Origin: Bolinopsis microptera
Taxonomy: Eukaryota > Ctenophora > Tentaculata > Lobata > Bolinopsidae
Length of the DNA stretch: 64,000 nucleotides
Reading direction: 5' to 3'
Assembly (NCBI RefSeq): GCF_026151205.1
Contig: NC_087072.1
Span: 1,757,375 to 1,821,374, forward strand
The notes below the pieces were generated by a model, which searched no databases, had not been told where the DNA came from, and saw only the letters and a program-made list of their open reading frames with translations. Positions 1-13,400 of the stretch are shown piece after piece. Positions within the stretch are counted from its first letter, which is position 1. Every line of letters begins with the position of its first letter. Made by a program: the position numbers and the translations under genes.

Positions 1-117
1 TAAGATAAAACTAATTCCCGGTTTCTACAGTGTACAGAGTTACCACTTTGCACAAAGCTGAATGCACATGCCGTTAATTTTTCTTGTCTCGAACCGAACG
101 TCTTACTTGCATTAATC

Positions 118-808
118 TTAAACCGTACTGTCCACCACCGTACTGTCCTCCACCGTACTATTCACCACCGTACTGTCCTCCACTGTACTGTCCTCCACCG
201 TACTATCCACCACCGTAGTGTCCACCACCGTACTGTCCACCACCGTACTGTCCTCCACCGTACTGTCCTCCACCGTACTGTCCTCCACCGTACTGTCCAC
301 CACCGTACTGTCCTCCACCGTACTGTCCACCACCGTACTATCCTCCACCGTACTGTCATCCACCGTACTATCCACCACCGTACTGTCCTCCACCGTACTG
401 TCCACCACCGTACTGTCCTCCACCGTACTATTCACCACCGTACTGTCCTCCACTGTACTGTCCTCCACCGTACTATCCACCACCGTAGTGTCCACCACCG
501 TACTGTCCACCACCGTACTGTCCTCCACCGTACTATCCTCCACCGTACTGTCCTCCACCGTACTGTCCTCCACCGTACTGTCCACCACCGTACTGTCCAC
601 CACCGTACTATCCTCCACCGTACTGTCCTCCACCGTAGTGTCCTCCACCGTACTATCCTCCACCGTACTATTCACCACCGTACTGTCCTCCACCGTACTG
701 TCCTCCACCGTACTGTCCTCCACCGTACTGTCCTCCACCGTACTATTCACCACCGTACTATTCACCACCGTAGTGTCCACCACCGTACTGTCCACCGCCG
801 TCGTATGA
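118..808. repeat. 15-bp minisatellite, about 46 copies
   Basis: Head-to-tail units of the type CACCGTACTGTCCTC with few substitutions (G/A, C/T, A/T at fixed sites). Because 15 is a multiple of 3, both strands stay open for about 200 codons (pentapeptides such as STVED or SSTVL). These are repeat artefacts: there is no start context, splice site or recognisable domain. Confidence 0.95.
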
Positions 809-1455
809 AAGCGTTCACATATGTCTATGACGTCAGCAATATTTTGGCCAATTTTACCCCTTTACCCCCTCCCTCATGTCAGCCAGCGAGGGTGTTTTGA
901 AATCCTGAGGGGGGTGTAGGCAGGGACCCTGGGATTTATGTCTGACTTATTTGAACAGTTGGTCAACAGAGTTCAGTTTTTGCCAAAATGCAGGTATTTC
1001 TGCTGACGTCAGCTGGTCAGCAAGTCTCAGACCCCCCCCCCCCGCCGCGAAATTTTGAAGCTTGACCGCGGTCTTTGAGGTATAGTATTGGCCGTCAGAT
1101 CAACAAATACAGCTGTTATATATATTAATATATTAACGATGAATTAGTTCTTCAATGTAGAGTGATATTAAGAAATCGATTCATATTCATCAGTAACACA
1201 ACCAAATTACCATAATGTACACAGTACACCTCACAGACCGCGGTTTAGATGTGTCATAGTCAGACCGTGGTCAGACTGCCGCCGCCGACCAATTTTGGCG
1301 TCCAGACCGCCGCCGCCTAAAATTAACACGTTGCACATCTTTGCGCGTTGTGTCCTATAAGTATAACCAGAACCTAACGTAGTAACGTGATCATAATTAC
1401 ACATCTTTAATTCAAATGAAATTCACATATCTAAGCTCCCAGTTTCAGCAGAGGA
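809..1455. other. Non-coding stretch upstream of the collagen gene
   Basis: No gene seen. It holds a poly-C tract near 1029-1042 and GC-rich patches rich in GACCGCGGTC and CCGCCGCC at about 1060 and 1240-1320, in otherwise AT-rich sequence. The collagen promoter should lie here, but I see no convincing TATA box. Confidence 0.5.
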
Positions 1456-4400
1456 ATGGTATCCCGAAGTTTGGTCCTACTTACCCTCCTTTTTGTTGTG
1501 TGTGTTAAAACTGAGCCTGACCCCGAAGCTTTCCCCAAAGACTGCTGCTCTACACCTGTGAGAGCTTCTAGAGGTAAACATTGTACTAAGCTATTTAGAC
1601 AAGATGTGTTCGTTAAGAGTTTTGTGTGGAATTTTAAATATTCATCTATATTTATAAAAACATATTTATAAAGGCATATTCCATTGGTAGGAATAAGGAA
1701 TAGGATCGCGTGATTGATGGCAAATTTTCCATGTAAGCATTAATAATAAATATCGACTATGTTATCGGCTATTGTGTAATTGTACTTGGTTTTGATTTAC
1801 CTGGCAGGGCAGTCCTTGTGAGCGGCGCTCTTTTCAAGCTTCCTGAACGTGAGAGGAGCGAGCAATAAACTAGCAATAAGCAAGCTAGGTAAGGTTTTGA
1901 TCGGCACGAAAACAACCAAAGCACTCATCACGGTTTTAAACGTCCATCATTTTAACTTAGCCAAAATTCAACCTTGCAAAAATGATCGTGATCCCAGGAT
2001 CGTGATCCTAATCTCCGATCCCAGGAAAGCAAGGCCGTCAAGGGTTCGAAGGACCACCAGGTCTCGTGGGATCAGTTGGCCCTCCTGGTAGACCAGGATT
2101 GCGGGGGAACGTCGGACCACCTGGTCTAAAAGGAACCAAAGGTCGTCTACGTGGCCTTAGTGGAATAAAGGGAGCCCGAGTAAGTTCCGGCTTATTTTTT
2201 TACTTTTAACTTGACAAACTGAAATCATCGTTCTTAATTTAATAAATATGCAGGACTTGAAAAGTATGCCAGTACTACTACTTATGTTCCTCCCACAGGG
2301 GGAGAGAGGAAGGGGAGGAGCTTCTGGACCACAGGGACCTCACGGAAGGGTTGGATATGACGGTAGAGATGGATTACCGGGTGTAGACGGCTGCAATGGT
2401 ACTGATGGAACACCTGGCAAACCTGGCCAACCTGGTCACCCCGGTTTTAAGGTAAGTTTTGTCAGTATATATTTGTTGAAAGTATGAATGAGGAAAATAA
2501 ATAAAGTTGAGTAGTGTTCCTTAAATTCGACTTTGTGCAAGCACAAGCAAGTGTCAGTTAACATTTAACAATAACATTAACATGATCAGACTCTGAGAAT
2601 AGAACATATGAATGTAGAACATCATGAATACGATGTAGTTACATTGAAACGTCGAGTAAACTCCTTTCCCTAATAAGAGCATTTTTACTTGTCGCAGTAA
2701 CCGGGATAAAGATAATTTTACGCATTACAACAATGCGACTCATAAACAATACTCCAATCCGGATTTTACATATGAAACAAGGTAATAATTTCGTAAAAGA
2801 AAACAAACTGATTTTGATATCTGACGGATTAGCGGTATTATAAGTTATCACATCGCTAATTATACGTCACTAATTGATGATATGATATGACGGAGTGCTA
2901 CTTCCAATTCAAGGACGGATGGTTCCAGCATGACGGAGGCTGGGCAAAGCCTACGGGACCCCAGTCGCCTGATGAGAAGAGGGGGTACTCGTCATCCGAC
3001 CAGATTTATTAGTCAACAGATCATCCATGTTGACCCTGCTTCCAACAAATCCAATCCAGTAAATTATTGCAAACAGTTTTTACGTTTTGGAACATGGAAC
3101 GTTCTATCTCTTGTCAGCTCATCTACACAGCTCTACCAACTTAGTCAAAACATTGATCAGTACAGATTGGATCTTTTGGGGATCACCGAGACTCACATGC
3201 CTGGATCTGGCACCACTCTACTGGACAATGGAAGTCTACTCATCCATTCCGGTAGAGTCGACGGAATCAAGAGACAGGGAGTCGGTCTCAGTCTTTCAAA
3301 ACGAATCAGAAACTCCCTGATATCGTTCACTCCCACATCGGAGCGGGTTTTAACTGCTAGGCTGCATAGTAAGCAAATCAACATCTCTGTTGTTGTGGCC
3401 TATGCTCCAACTGAGGGTGCAGAGGAGAGTGAGAAAGATAAGTTTTATAGGACACTCACAGATACATTTGATGGGCTACCTCGTCACGATATCAAGTTAC
3501 TGCTCGGCGATTTTAATGTGTGGCGTAATCTCAGTCAGACCGTCACTGATGTCTCACTGGAGGTACTAGGCAAAAGACCCCGGAAGGCAAAGGAGCAACA
3601 CCTGTCACGGAAGACCAAGGATTTATTGATTCAGCGGGCACAGTTTAAGCGCAAAGACCCAAACTCAGACGCTAACAGGTCAGAGTATTCTAAACTTAAT
3701 AAGTTAGTCAAGAAAAGCAGCAAGCTAGACGACAATAACTGGGCAGTTAGAGTAGCTACTGATCTTGAGGAAGCAGCGAGCAAAGGTCAGCAGCGTGAGG
3801 TATGGGCAAAGATCAAGAAGATCTCTGGTAAGAACAAGAAGCCTCAAGCATCTTGTGTCCGGGACAAGGACGGTAGGAAGATCACGGATCCCCAACAGCA
3901 GAGGGACAGGTGGAAGGAGCACTTTACTGAACTTCTGAACCCTCCATTATCAAGTGTCGACCTTGCCGACCTTGATACAGTACCACCCCAACCCCACTTT
4001 AACTCTCTCTCTTGTTCGGATGGACCACCCACCAGAGACGAGATTAGTTATTCCCTGACAAAGCTTAAGAACAACAAAAGCCCAGGAGTGGACGGGATAA
4101 CTAACGAGCAACTGAAGTATGGTGCGAGTGCTCTAGTTGATCAACTAGAGTGTCTATTCAAGAAAGTGTGGGAAGAAGAGACTGTTCCTGAAGATTGGTT
4201 AAAGGGTGTGATCATTGTTATTGGGAAGAAAGGAGACACTTCAGTCTGTGGGAACAACAGAGGGATCACCTTAAGGTCTACAGCATCCAAGCTTTTTCAG
4301 ATGATTCTTCTTAAGCGGTTACATGCTGGTATGGAGTGTCTCCTCAGGGAGAATCAGTGCGGATTTAGACAGAACCGCTCATGTATTGATCAGATTTATT

Positions 4401-7400
4401 CTCTCCGAACTATTATTCATAACTGTCTTGAGTTTAACATTCCTCTTTACATTAATTTTGTGGATTTCAAGGCAGCGTTCGATTCTATCAGAAGGGACTT
4501 TATTTGGTGCAGTATGAGACACTATGGGCTGCCTGAAAAATATGTCCGAATTTTTCAGTCATTTTTTGGGGGTACCATGAGTGCCGTGAGGGTTAATGGG
4601 GAACTGACAGACTGGTTTGATGTTAACTCAGGCACAGGTCAGGGTGACATTCAAGCACCTCCTGTCTTTAATTTCTGCCTAAAATTTTCTGCATTTCTGG
4701 CTGAGACCAACAAGATCATCAGTCAAGGCGCAGTGCTGCAGAAAGAGATGAAGACGGTCGAGGAAAAGGTCATTCTGGACACCGACTATGCTGATGACAT
4801 GGCTATTATGGACAACTCAGGGGAAGGCCTACAGGAATCAACTGATCTATTAGTTCATTACAGCTCCTACGCTGGGCTCAGGATAAATGCAAAGAAGACC
4901 CAATGCATGGCTGTAAGCAAGTGCGCCTCCCAGCGACCTTTCATCAAGGATGATTGTATTGAGCTGTCGGTTGAGGGTGAACCCGTCGAGCAGGTTAGCA
5001 ACTTTGTCTACCTGGGTGCAACTATCAGTGGGGATGGGACAATCAACAGAGACCTGGATGTCCGTATCCAGAAGGCTAATGGCGCCTTTCATCAGCTCTG
5101 GAACATTTGGAATAGCAGAACTATAAAGACTCCAACCAAGATCAGGATCTACCTTACAAGACTTTTTCATAACGTACGAAATGCGACGGTTTTCCCGAAA
5201 TTTCGCCATATTTTCGGACCGCCAAAATTTCGGTCGTCGTAATAGAATCCGTCGCATTATTTTTAGCTCATTCCAATAATTGTGGCTTCATCGATTCATT
5301 TTGTTCTTGAAAAGTTAGTGATATAATGGTGGGACAAATAAACACAATATTCCATGATGAATTTAATGTCAAGTAATACGCTTATCCGAGAATATTACTC
5401 CTGGGAGTACACTGGAGAACAGCGTGAAACTGAAAGAGTCGAGCCGGACCCCTTAAGTATAGAGGAAGATGAAGAAATCGATTTATAAGTTTCATTTTGT
5501 TTCAACATGATTTTACCGATTTTTAGAAAATTTTGAATTTCCTTTGTGTCAGAAAACAAAATGATGAAAAATACCCTTATTTTCTGTGACGTCCGAAATG
5601 TGACGGTTTTTGTTCAATTTCGCCATATTTTCGGACCGCCAAAATTTCGGTCGTCGCAAATTGGTCCGCCACAAAAAAGTCTTGTAAGGTATAGGGCTGC
5701 TGTCCTCACCATCTTGTTGTATGGAGCTGAAGTCTGGAACACCACCAAAAAGCAGATGAAACGCTTCGAGGTTTTCCATCAAACCTCCTTGAGAAGGATC
5801 CTTAGGATTAAATGGTTCTTTCATGTGACCAACGACGAAGTTCTTAGGAGGGCTGGCATCAAGTCAGTTGAGACTTTCATCAGTGCTGCCAGGCTACGTT
5901 GGTATGGACATGTAGTTAGAATGCCAGACTCTAGACTACCGAGGTTTCTGTTGAACTGGAAGCCAAATTATGGAAAGAGGTCAAGGGGCAGACCCCGTAA
6001 GAACTGGAAGTCCTGCGTACTCGAAGATGCTGCCAAGTTTACAGGTGTTGAAAACATCGACAACGACACAACAGAAGCTTTGGCTACCAACCGAGTACAG
6101 TGGAGACATATGTTACGCCGCCAACGCGATGTGTGTGATGCAGGCCACTCCAACGACTAGGAGGAGACCTTACCATGTAACATGTATGTAATTGATGATA
6201 TGATCTGACCCCTGATAATCGGCCTCCCATAGTTATCTTAGTAAATATTTTAGTCGTTCTGTATTAGTGATTAAGGAAATCTAATGGCACAAAAAAGCTT
6301 TTAGAGCCTGCGGTCCTGGATTTCATTTGAGTTATGTATACATCAACAGAGTTATGTATGCATTACCTGAGTTATGTATACATCACAGCGCATCGTGCGA
6401 TTAATTACTAAGTTGGGGCATCAGCATTAATTTGTGAGAGAATCTGGTATCATATATAACCAGTGTTTCAAATTTAGATATTAATTCAAATATTCCGTCG
6501 TTTTTGTTCCGCGGTTGCCCAAATCCTAGACCGATGAAGTAACTCAGTAAAACTAATAAACAGGGGGTACGCGGTGTGGATGGTAGACCTGGATCAGGAG
6601 GAGCCCCCGGAGGTCCAGGCCCGCCTGGTGACGTTGTTAAAGGAGACCAAGGAGACCCTGGTGATCCTGGAGAGGATGGTCTGCCTGGAGATCGTGGTGT
6701 CTGGGTTAGTGTTATTAAAAACCACCATATTCATTGAAATATTTTCAATAAATTGTTCAAAGCAGCCGTTTTTTGGAGTAATTTATATTTATTGAGTCAA
6801 AACCATAAATGATAATATGATAGTTTAAAATGTATTTTGCATTAACAAATTTCTTTATTGTTGTTTTCCCATTTATGAATTCATTTCACAATGTGGTACT
6901 GCAACCTTTATACTTTACAATGATTTTGTTTCATTTTCAGGGTTTGTTTGGGCTCCCTGGAAACCGTGGTCGTCCTGGAAACACTGGGTCTCCTGGCAAA
7001 GCTGGAGTTAAAGGAGCTGAGGGAGGACATGGAGTTCGAGGACCACGCGGGGATCAAGGTGATCAGGGCGGAACTGGTGATCCTGGAGTAGCCGGGATAC
7101 CTGGGATACCCGGAGTTAGAGGAGATAAAGGTGCGCGAGGTTATCAGGGAGAGAAGGGACAGGACGGAGCAGGGGTTCCTGGTCTTGAAGGAGCGCCTGG
7201 AAAATCAGGAAATTCTGGGAAAGTAGGGCACACTGGTCTGCATGGTTCATCTGGATTTGATGGTATTGAAGGCGACCCAGGGGAGGTTGGAGCAAAAGGG
7301 GATAAAGGAGATGAAGGAATCGAAGGATCTCAAGGAATTAAGGGTTATGAGGGTGATTCTGGGAAAAGTGGAGACCAAGGACCAAAAGGGGAGACTGGAC

Positions 7401-10400
7401 AAACTGGTGCTAGTGGCGCTGCTGGAGTAAAGGGATTTGTCGGTGAAAATGGTGAAGGTGCTAAAGATGGCAGACCGGGTGTTTCAGGCATTGCAGGACA
7501 CAGAGGAGATCCTGGTGAGACCAGAATCGACACAATCGAAGGATCTAAAGGTCTATCTGGAGTCCCCGGCAATAAAGGTTAAATCCAACTTGAAAGTGAA
7601 TCATATTTTTAGATATTTTTGAAAGTCACCCTCCTTATTTTAATCAAACAGTTTTATAAAACTATTCAATTAGAATATTGATTGATATGAGGGCAAGCAA
7701 TTTAGTTATTGGTTATATTTTATTGAAATTTAGCCACGTCTACCCTGTTGGAGATCAGTTGTCTACACCGATAAATTTCACAATATAAACGGTCTCATCT
7801 TTCGCAGTCACCCCAAAGTGTAAATTAATTTTCTTGGTGCATCAACAGTCCGTATTGTCATCTCTACAGCTTATAGTCATGGTACTATAAAATTAAAGCA
7901 TTATTCTTACAGTATAGCAGTATGTTTTACATTATAATAGCGATCAATATTGACTGTAGAGTGATTTAGCACGTCGGATAATTAAAAAATCCCAACGGGC
8001 ACAGTATTAATTTTTAAAGTTGTGTACTTAAAGTTAACGGTCTAAAGATTCATTTTGTTATGGTTTATCGCTAATCAACATTTGTTTATTCAATGAAAGT
8101 TGCAAACTTTTAAACAAGGAATAATGGATATAACGGAAAAGACTCAAAAACATTACTATAATTTCTTGTCGACTGAAAAATATAGAGAGATAATACGAAT
8201 TCAATATATTTTCCGACAAATATATCGTTCACGTAAATGATGCACAGTCAATTGTAATTCTTTCAGGAAATTTGATTTCATTCGTAACCATCAACAGGTG
8301 AACAAGGAGATACCGGAGCATTAGGAGAGACCGGACGAAAAGGAACAACAGGACCGGCTGGAAATAGCGGAGACAAGGGTACTCCTGGAGAACTTGGAGC
8401 ACAGGGGGCGAAAGGAGTACGAGGAGAAGAGGGAGTATCTGGTCAAGATGGAGAAAAGGGAGTCGAAGGAAAGCAGGGTTACGAGGGACCTCAAGGAGCT
8501 CCAGGTAATAATTTCCACTCAAGTACAGTATTTATTGTAAAACTCGCTATAACGTGCATCGAGGGTGGAAACAATCTGCCAAAATAACTGCGTTATAACG
8601 ATGCACGTTATACTTGCTACTTACTACTTGCTACTACTATTGTACTTTGTGAGGGGAATCTCATTGTGCTATACTTCTCATTGTCAAACCTAACATTCTC
8701 TTTAGGTAACACCGGAGCTGATGGCACTCACGGAGGGGATGGAGCAAAAGGAGAAGCAGGTATTCCTGGGGATAATGTACAAGGTATAAACGGGAAACAG
8801 GGAGATCGAGGAGACAAGGGGGAGCAACGAGACCAGGGTTCTCGTGGACTTGGTGGTGTTTCCATTAAAGGAAAAAAAGGCTTGTGGGGATTAGCTGGAG
8901 TACCGGGATTAAAAGGAGTGCCAGGGGTAAAAGGAGGAGCTGGCGACGAAGGACAAAAAGGTTTATTAGATATTATATTACGAACCAATAATTCCAGATA
9001 AACTTTATGACTGTTAAAATTTATTCAAATTGTACGAGAGGAAATCTAAATTTTGTGTTTTATTTTGATATCTCATTACTTGTCCAAATGAAACATCACG
9101 AATACCTTTTCCATTCAGGCAAAGAAGGTGCCACAGGAGCTCTTGGAGGATCTGGAGAAAATGGCCGTGTTGGAGCTAACGGCAAAGACGGTCACCCTGG
9201 AGTCATGGGAAAGAAAGGAGAAGGTGGAGATGTTGGTGAACCTGGAGATGTTGCTGCACCAGGCAAGCGCGGCACTCCTGGTGCTAGTGGAGATAAGGGA
9301 CATCAGGGACCTTCTGGAGATAAGGGTCATAAGGGAGAACCTGGTTCAGAAGGTGAGTAATGGGCATTATATATTTAAAGTCACTATTGTGACGGTACAT
9401 TAGAACTAGACAGAAACAAAGTGTGAAGGGCCTGAACGGAACCCCTCGGTTTCAGTTCCTTGTTTAACACTGCCGTACAGCAAGGACATCCACCGGGTTC
9501 TCCAAGGATGGGCACATAGCTCACTCCACACTATGCTCAGTCAAATGTTGCTTATATAACAAGGATCTACAGGAAATATTTCCTTGTAAGTTTAGAGGGC
9601 GATCTGTGAACAGACAACTATCTCATTCCCAACTATAGGAACTAAAATTCCTATACTATCCCAACGAGCTACACCAAGCATAGTTTCAGATGAGAACAGC
9701 CGCTTGTAATACGTCGATTTCAGGATAGCAATTTTCTCCAGTTGAAATTAAACTTTGTTTGCTCTTTTAGAATATAAGTGCACGGTGCAAGTTTTATGTT
9801 ATATTCTTGTCAGGTGATCCAGGAAATACTGGCACGATTGGAAACCAGGGAGTGTTTGGAGAAAAGGGAGTAAGTGGTAAAGATGGAGCAAAGGGTAAAA
9901 GTGGAATTGACGGAAATGATGGTCCAAAAGGATTCAAGGGTATCCCTAGAGCCAATGGAGAATCTGGTGAAGACGGTTCCACTGGACCCAAAGGACAGAC
10001 GGGTTTAAAAGGAAACATTGGTAGCCCTGGTCTAGCTGGAAACAAAGGTGTCCATGGAATTAGTGGTGAGCCAGGGCCTGAGGGTGATTCTGGTGAGTCA
10101 GGAGGAGGCGGTAACAAAGGAGTACAGGGAGCTAAGGGAGGACCAGGAAATCAGGGAGAAACTGGTGATGAGGGACCTAAGGGAGATGCTGGTTATCCAG
10201 GTGTCAACGGTCAGAGCGGTTATGATGGAGCAGATGGTGAAACTGGTGAGACTGGTGAGAAGGGAGACCAGGGTATCCGAGGAGCTCAGGGACCACAGGG
10301 AATTCCCGGAGAATCTGGTGCTAGTGGTTTACCTGGAAGTGAAGGTGCAAAGGGGTCTCAAGGAGTCACTGGGGAACAAGGAGAACAGGGAGAGCAAGGA

Positions 10401-13400
10401 GACAAAGGTACTCTAGGCGATAAGGGAGAACAAGGGAACTCCGGGCAGGATGGCAGGAATGGAGATAAGGGTTTTCGAGGTAAAAACGGGACTTCTGGGC
10501 AAGACGGCAAACCAGGAGAACTGGGTTTTAAAGGTTCTATTGGAGATCAAGGATACGATGGAGAAATCGGGGAGCCTGGGATAAGTGGAGACCCTGGAGA
10601 AATTGGCCGGCGAGGAAATTTTGGATTTCCTGGAGATTTTGGACAAGAGGGTAAGCAACCTTTGTTGGGATCGGATTTGTAGTGGATTGGTAAAACCTAA
10701 ACACTTACATTATATGTTCCATGGCCGGATAAATACATGATGATATATATACCTATATCATAGCATACCTTATGCTCAATAACACTGTTTAAATATTATA
10801 CTTCTATCTAATATCTATACATATGTACAAATGCGACAAAAGGTTCAAAAAGTACATCCTTGCAAGACTTTTGAAACACGTCTGTAGTGCCACTGATTAT
10901 TAATTTTGTCAGGTTACCCGGGAGTACCTGGAAAATCCGGAATAAACGGTATAAATGGAGTGCTAGGAGGACAAGGAGCCCAAGGTGAAGTAGGGCCCCC
11001 AGGACCTGAGGGATCGCAGGGGTCTCAAGGAAACCAAGGATTGAAAGGATATCCTGGAGAGAGCATAATAGGAGCAAATGGAAATACTGTAAATATTTGT
11101 CATTGCTTCTATGATTGATTGAAATTGCTGAAAATTTGATAAATTGTTACCTTAAAGTTAGTGACTGAACGTGGTAATCATGACACTAAGTTATACATTT
11201 CTTGTTACCATGTTTAGGGAGAGCAAGGAGACAAGGGCGACCCCGGTTATCCTGGGCATAGAGGAGACGACGGAGAAAAGGGCATTCCCGGAGATATTGG
11301 AGACAAAGGACTACGTGGTGCTCGGGGATTACATGGTGCTCCTGGTGACACGGGGACAAAAGGAGATCCTGGATTCAATGGAAATCCTGGATCTCAGGGA
11401 TTACCGGGTGAGAAAGGTCCTGAGGGTAACAAGGGCCGGCTGGGATTCCAGGGTACACAAGGACACCATGGTGAGTTATATTTTGTAACCAAATACAAAA
11501 AATGTGCATATTTCGAATGAAAATACTTTCCTGTCTGGCACTTTGCGTAACGTTGAAGTGCGAGAAGAGATATCAAACTATTAAAAGTGCTGCCGTCTCA
11601 GGAAGAGATGGAACTAACGGAGTAAAGGATGTTACAGGGGATCCAGGACGTGAAGGTCCTCAAGGACCTCATGGGATTCACGGATATCGAGGAGCAAACG
11701 GAAATAAAGGCTCCATCGGAGAGCAAGGAAACCCTGGTTCACATGGACATATTGGGAGAAAGGGTGAGATTTAATGTTTCGTTCACGTATCCTGTAGTTG
11801 CTCCTGTATCATTAGTGTTGATCACTCAACTTTGAACTCTGAAGAATTAGCAATCCTTACATTATGTCATAATTCAGTTATAGTGTTCTTAGATAAAGGT
11901 GTTGGAGTCAACACTTTTCTAATATTTAATTGTATTGGTATTAGGTCTCTGGACCAAAAATATAATGAGTCTGGAAACAGAAACCAACTTTATGAATAAC
12001 GATAGGTAAACAAGGAAACGAAGGTCCGCCTGGAGAAAAGGGCAATGACGGAGTGCGAGGAGCAGCTGGATTTACGGGATCTAAGGGTGAGGATGGTAAC
12101 CAGGGTGATACTGGCGAGCAAGGAGAAACAGGTGATGGAGGTGTGGCCGGTCTCCCATCTCAAGGTAACAAAGGAGCACCAGGAGTCGAGGGTAAACAGG
12201 TAGGGATTAATTTAATAAATTTATCCAATAAATCTGCCATATGGTGTTAGTGCCATGCGGAAGTGGTAGGGAGTTCTGTTTGTGTTTCCTAAATCATTGG
12301 AAGGGTTGTATGTTAAACAATGTTCTCATGATCAGATAGATGATGTCAATAACTCAGGGAGAAGCTGGAGCTAAGGGAGAAGTAGGGACAGAAGGGTTTT
12401 TGGGAATAACAGGAGACTCCGGACCTAAAGGAGCAGCAGGAGCCCAAGGAGAGGTGGGGAAGGAGGGAAAGGACGGGGTGAAGGGAGATGTAGGTGAGGA
12501 GGGAGAGCGAGGAGGAGAGGGATCTAAAGGAGAACCTGGTAATGGTGGAAATGATGGTGCTAAGGGTGAGGTGGGTGATCAAGGAGAAGGAGGTGGAAAT
12601 GGTAAAAAGGGTGGACATGGTACTAAAGGAGTGCTAGGTTCAATTGGAATCCCTGGTTAGTTTTGAAATTTGATCATTAATGATTTCAAATTTTTTGTTT
12701 AGTTTTAGGATCTGAGTTTTTCCTATTTCTCTTCCTCAATTCTATTCCTATACAGTATTCCTATTTTTCAATTCCCAATTTTACCTAACTTTCATTTAAC
12801 TCTTATTGCATATGAAAGGATTTCTCGAAGATGTGTCCTTACAAATTTGCATATTTTGAGTTAAATTGTCCTTGTTTCAGGTGAGCAGGGCAGTCAGGGA
12901 TATCAAGGGGAAAACGGTCAAAACGGCGTTGACGGTGAACCAGGTATTCCTGCCGGAGAAACAGCCTGTAATGGGGAACCGGTCAGTTTATTGAACTGTT
13001 TTAACGTTAATTATGGTATTCTAAATAAAAGTCATCCTAAATTCCGTTCATCGTCAATTCCGTTCATATAGCAAGCTTCTCCAATAATTGGCCTGTATCT
13101 TTCATCAGGGTGAACAAGGTATTGATGGCAAAAAGGGATTCAAAGGAGATCAAGGAGCAATAGGCGCCACAGGAGACAAACGTCCTGTTGGGGATCCTGG
13201 ATATAAAGGAGCAAAAGGAGATCCAGGGATGGAAGGTGCAGCCGGAAAGACGGGGAAGTTAGGGCATCACGGAGACTATGGATCAGCTGGAAAACCTGGT
13301 GAGCCCGGGGATAATGGACATGCTGGAGAGAAAGGACCTTCTGGAATTGGAACACCAGGTAACTGCTGCTTATGTTATACTGGGGATATCGTGAAACTAC

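Larger units (their letters stand above)
2871..6204 (+). mobile_element. Non-LTR retrotransposon LINE-A with 16-bp target-site duplication
   Basis: The element (2887-6188) lies in collagen intron 3 and is flanked by the identical 16-mer TAATTGATGATATGAT at 2871-2886 and 6189-6204. It ends about 30 bp after its stop codon with no poly-A tail. It encodes an APE-type endonuclease/reverse transcriptase polyprotein and is split by a 538-bp MITE. Exact flanks and an otherwise open frame point to a fairly recent insertion. Confidence 0.88.

Noticed and set aside
118-795. Long pentapeptide frames on both strands
   Set aside because: Product of a 15-bp satellite; nothing else supports translation.
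1801-1866. Extra collagen exon near 1807 (reading SPCERRSFQ)
   Set aside because: No acceptor gives the needed phase without a stop, while exon 1 joins exon 2 at 2025 in perfect phase.
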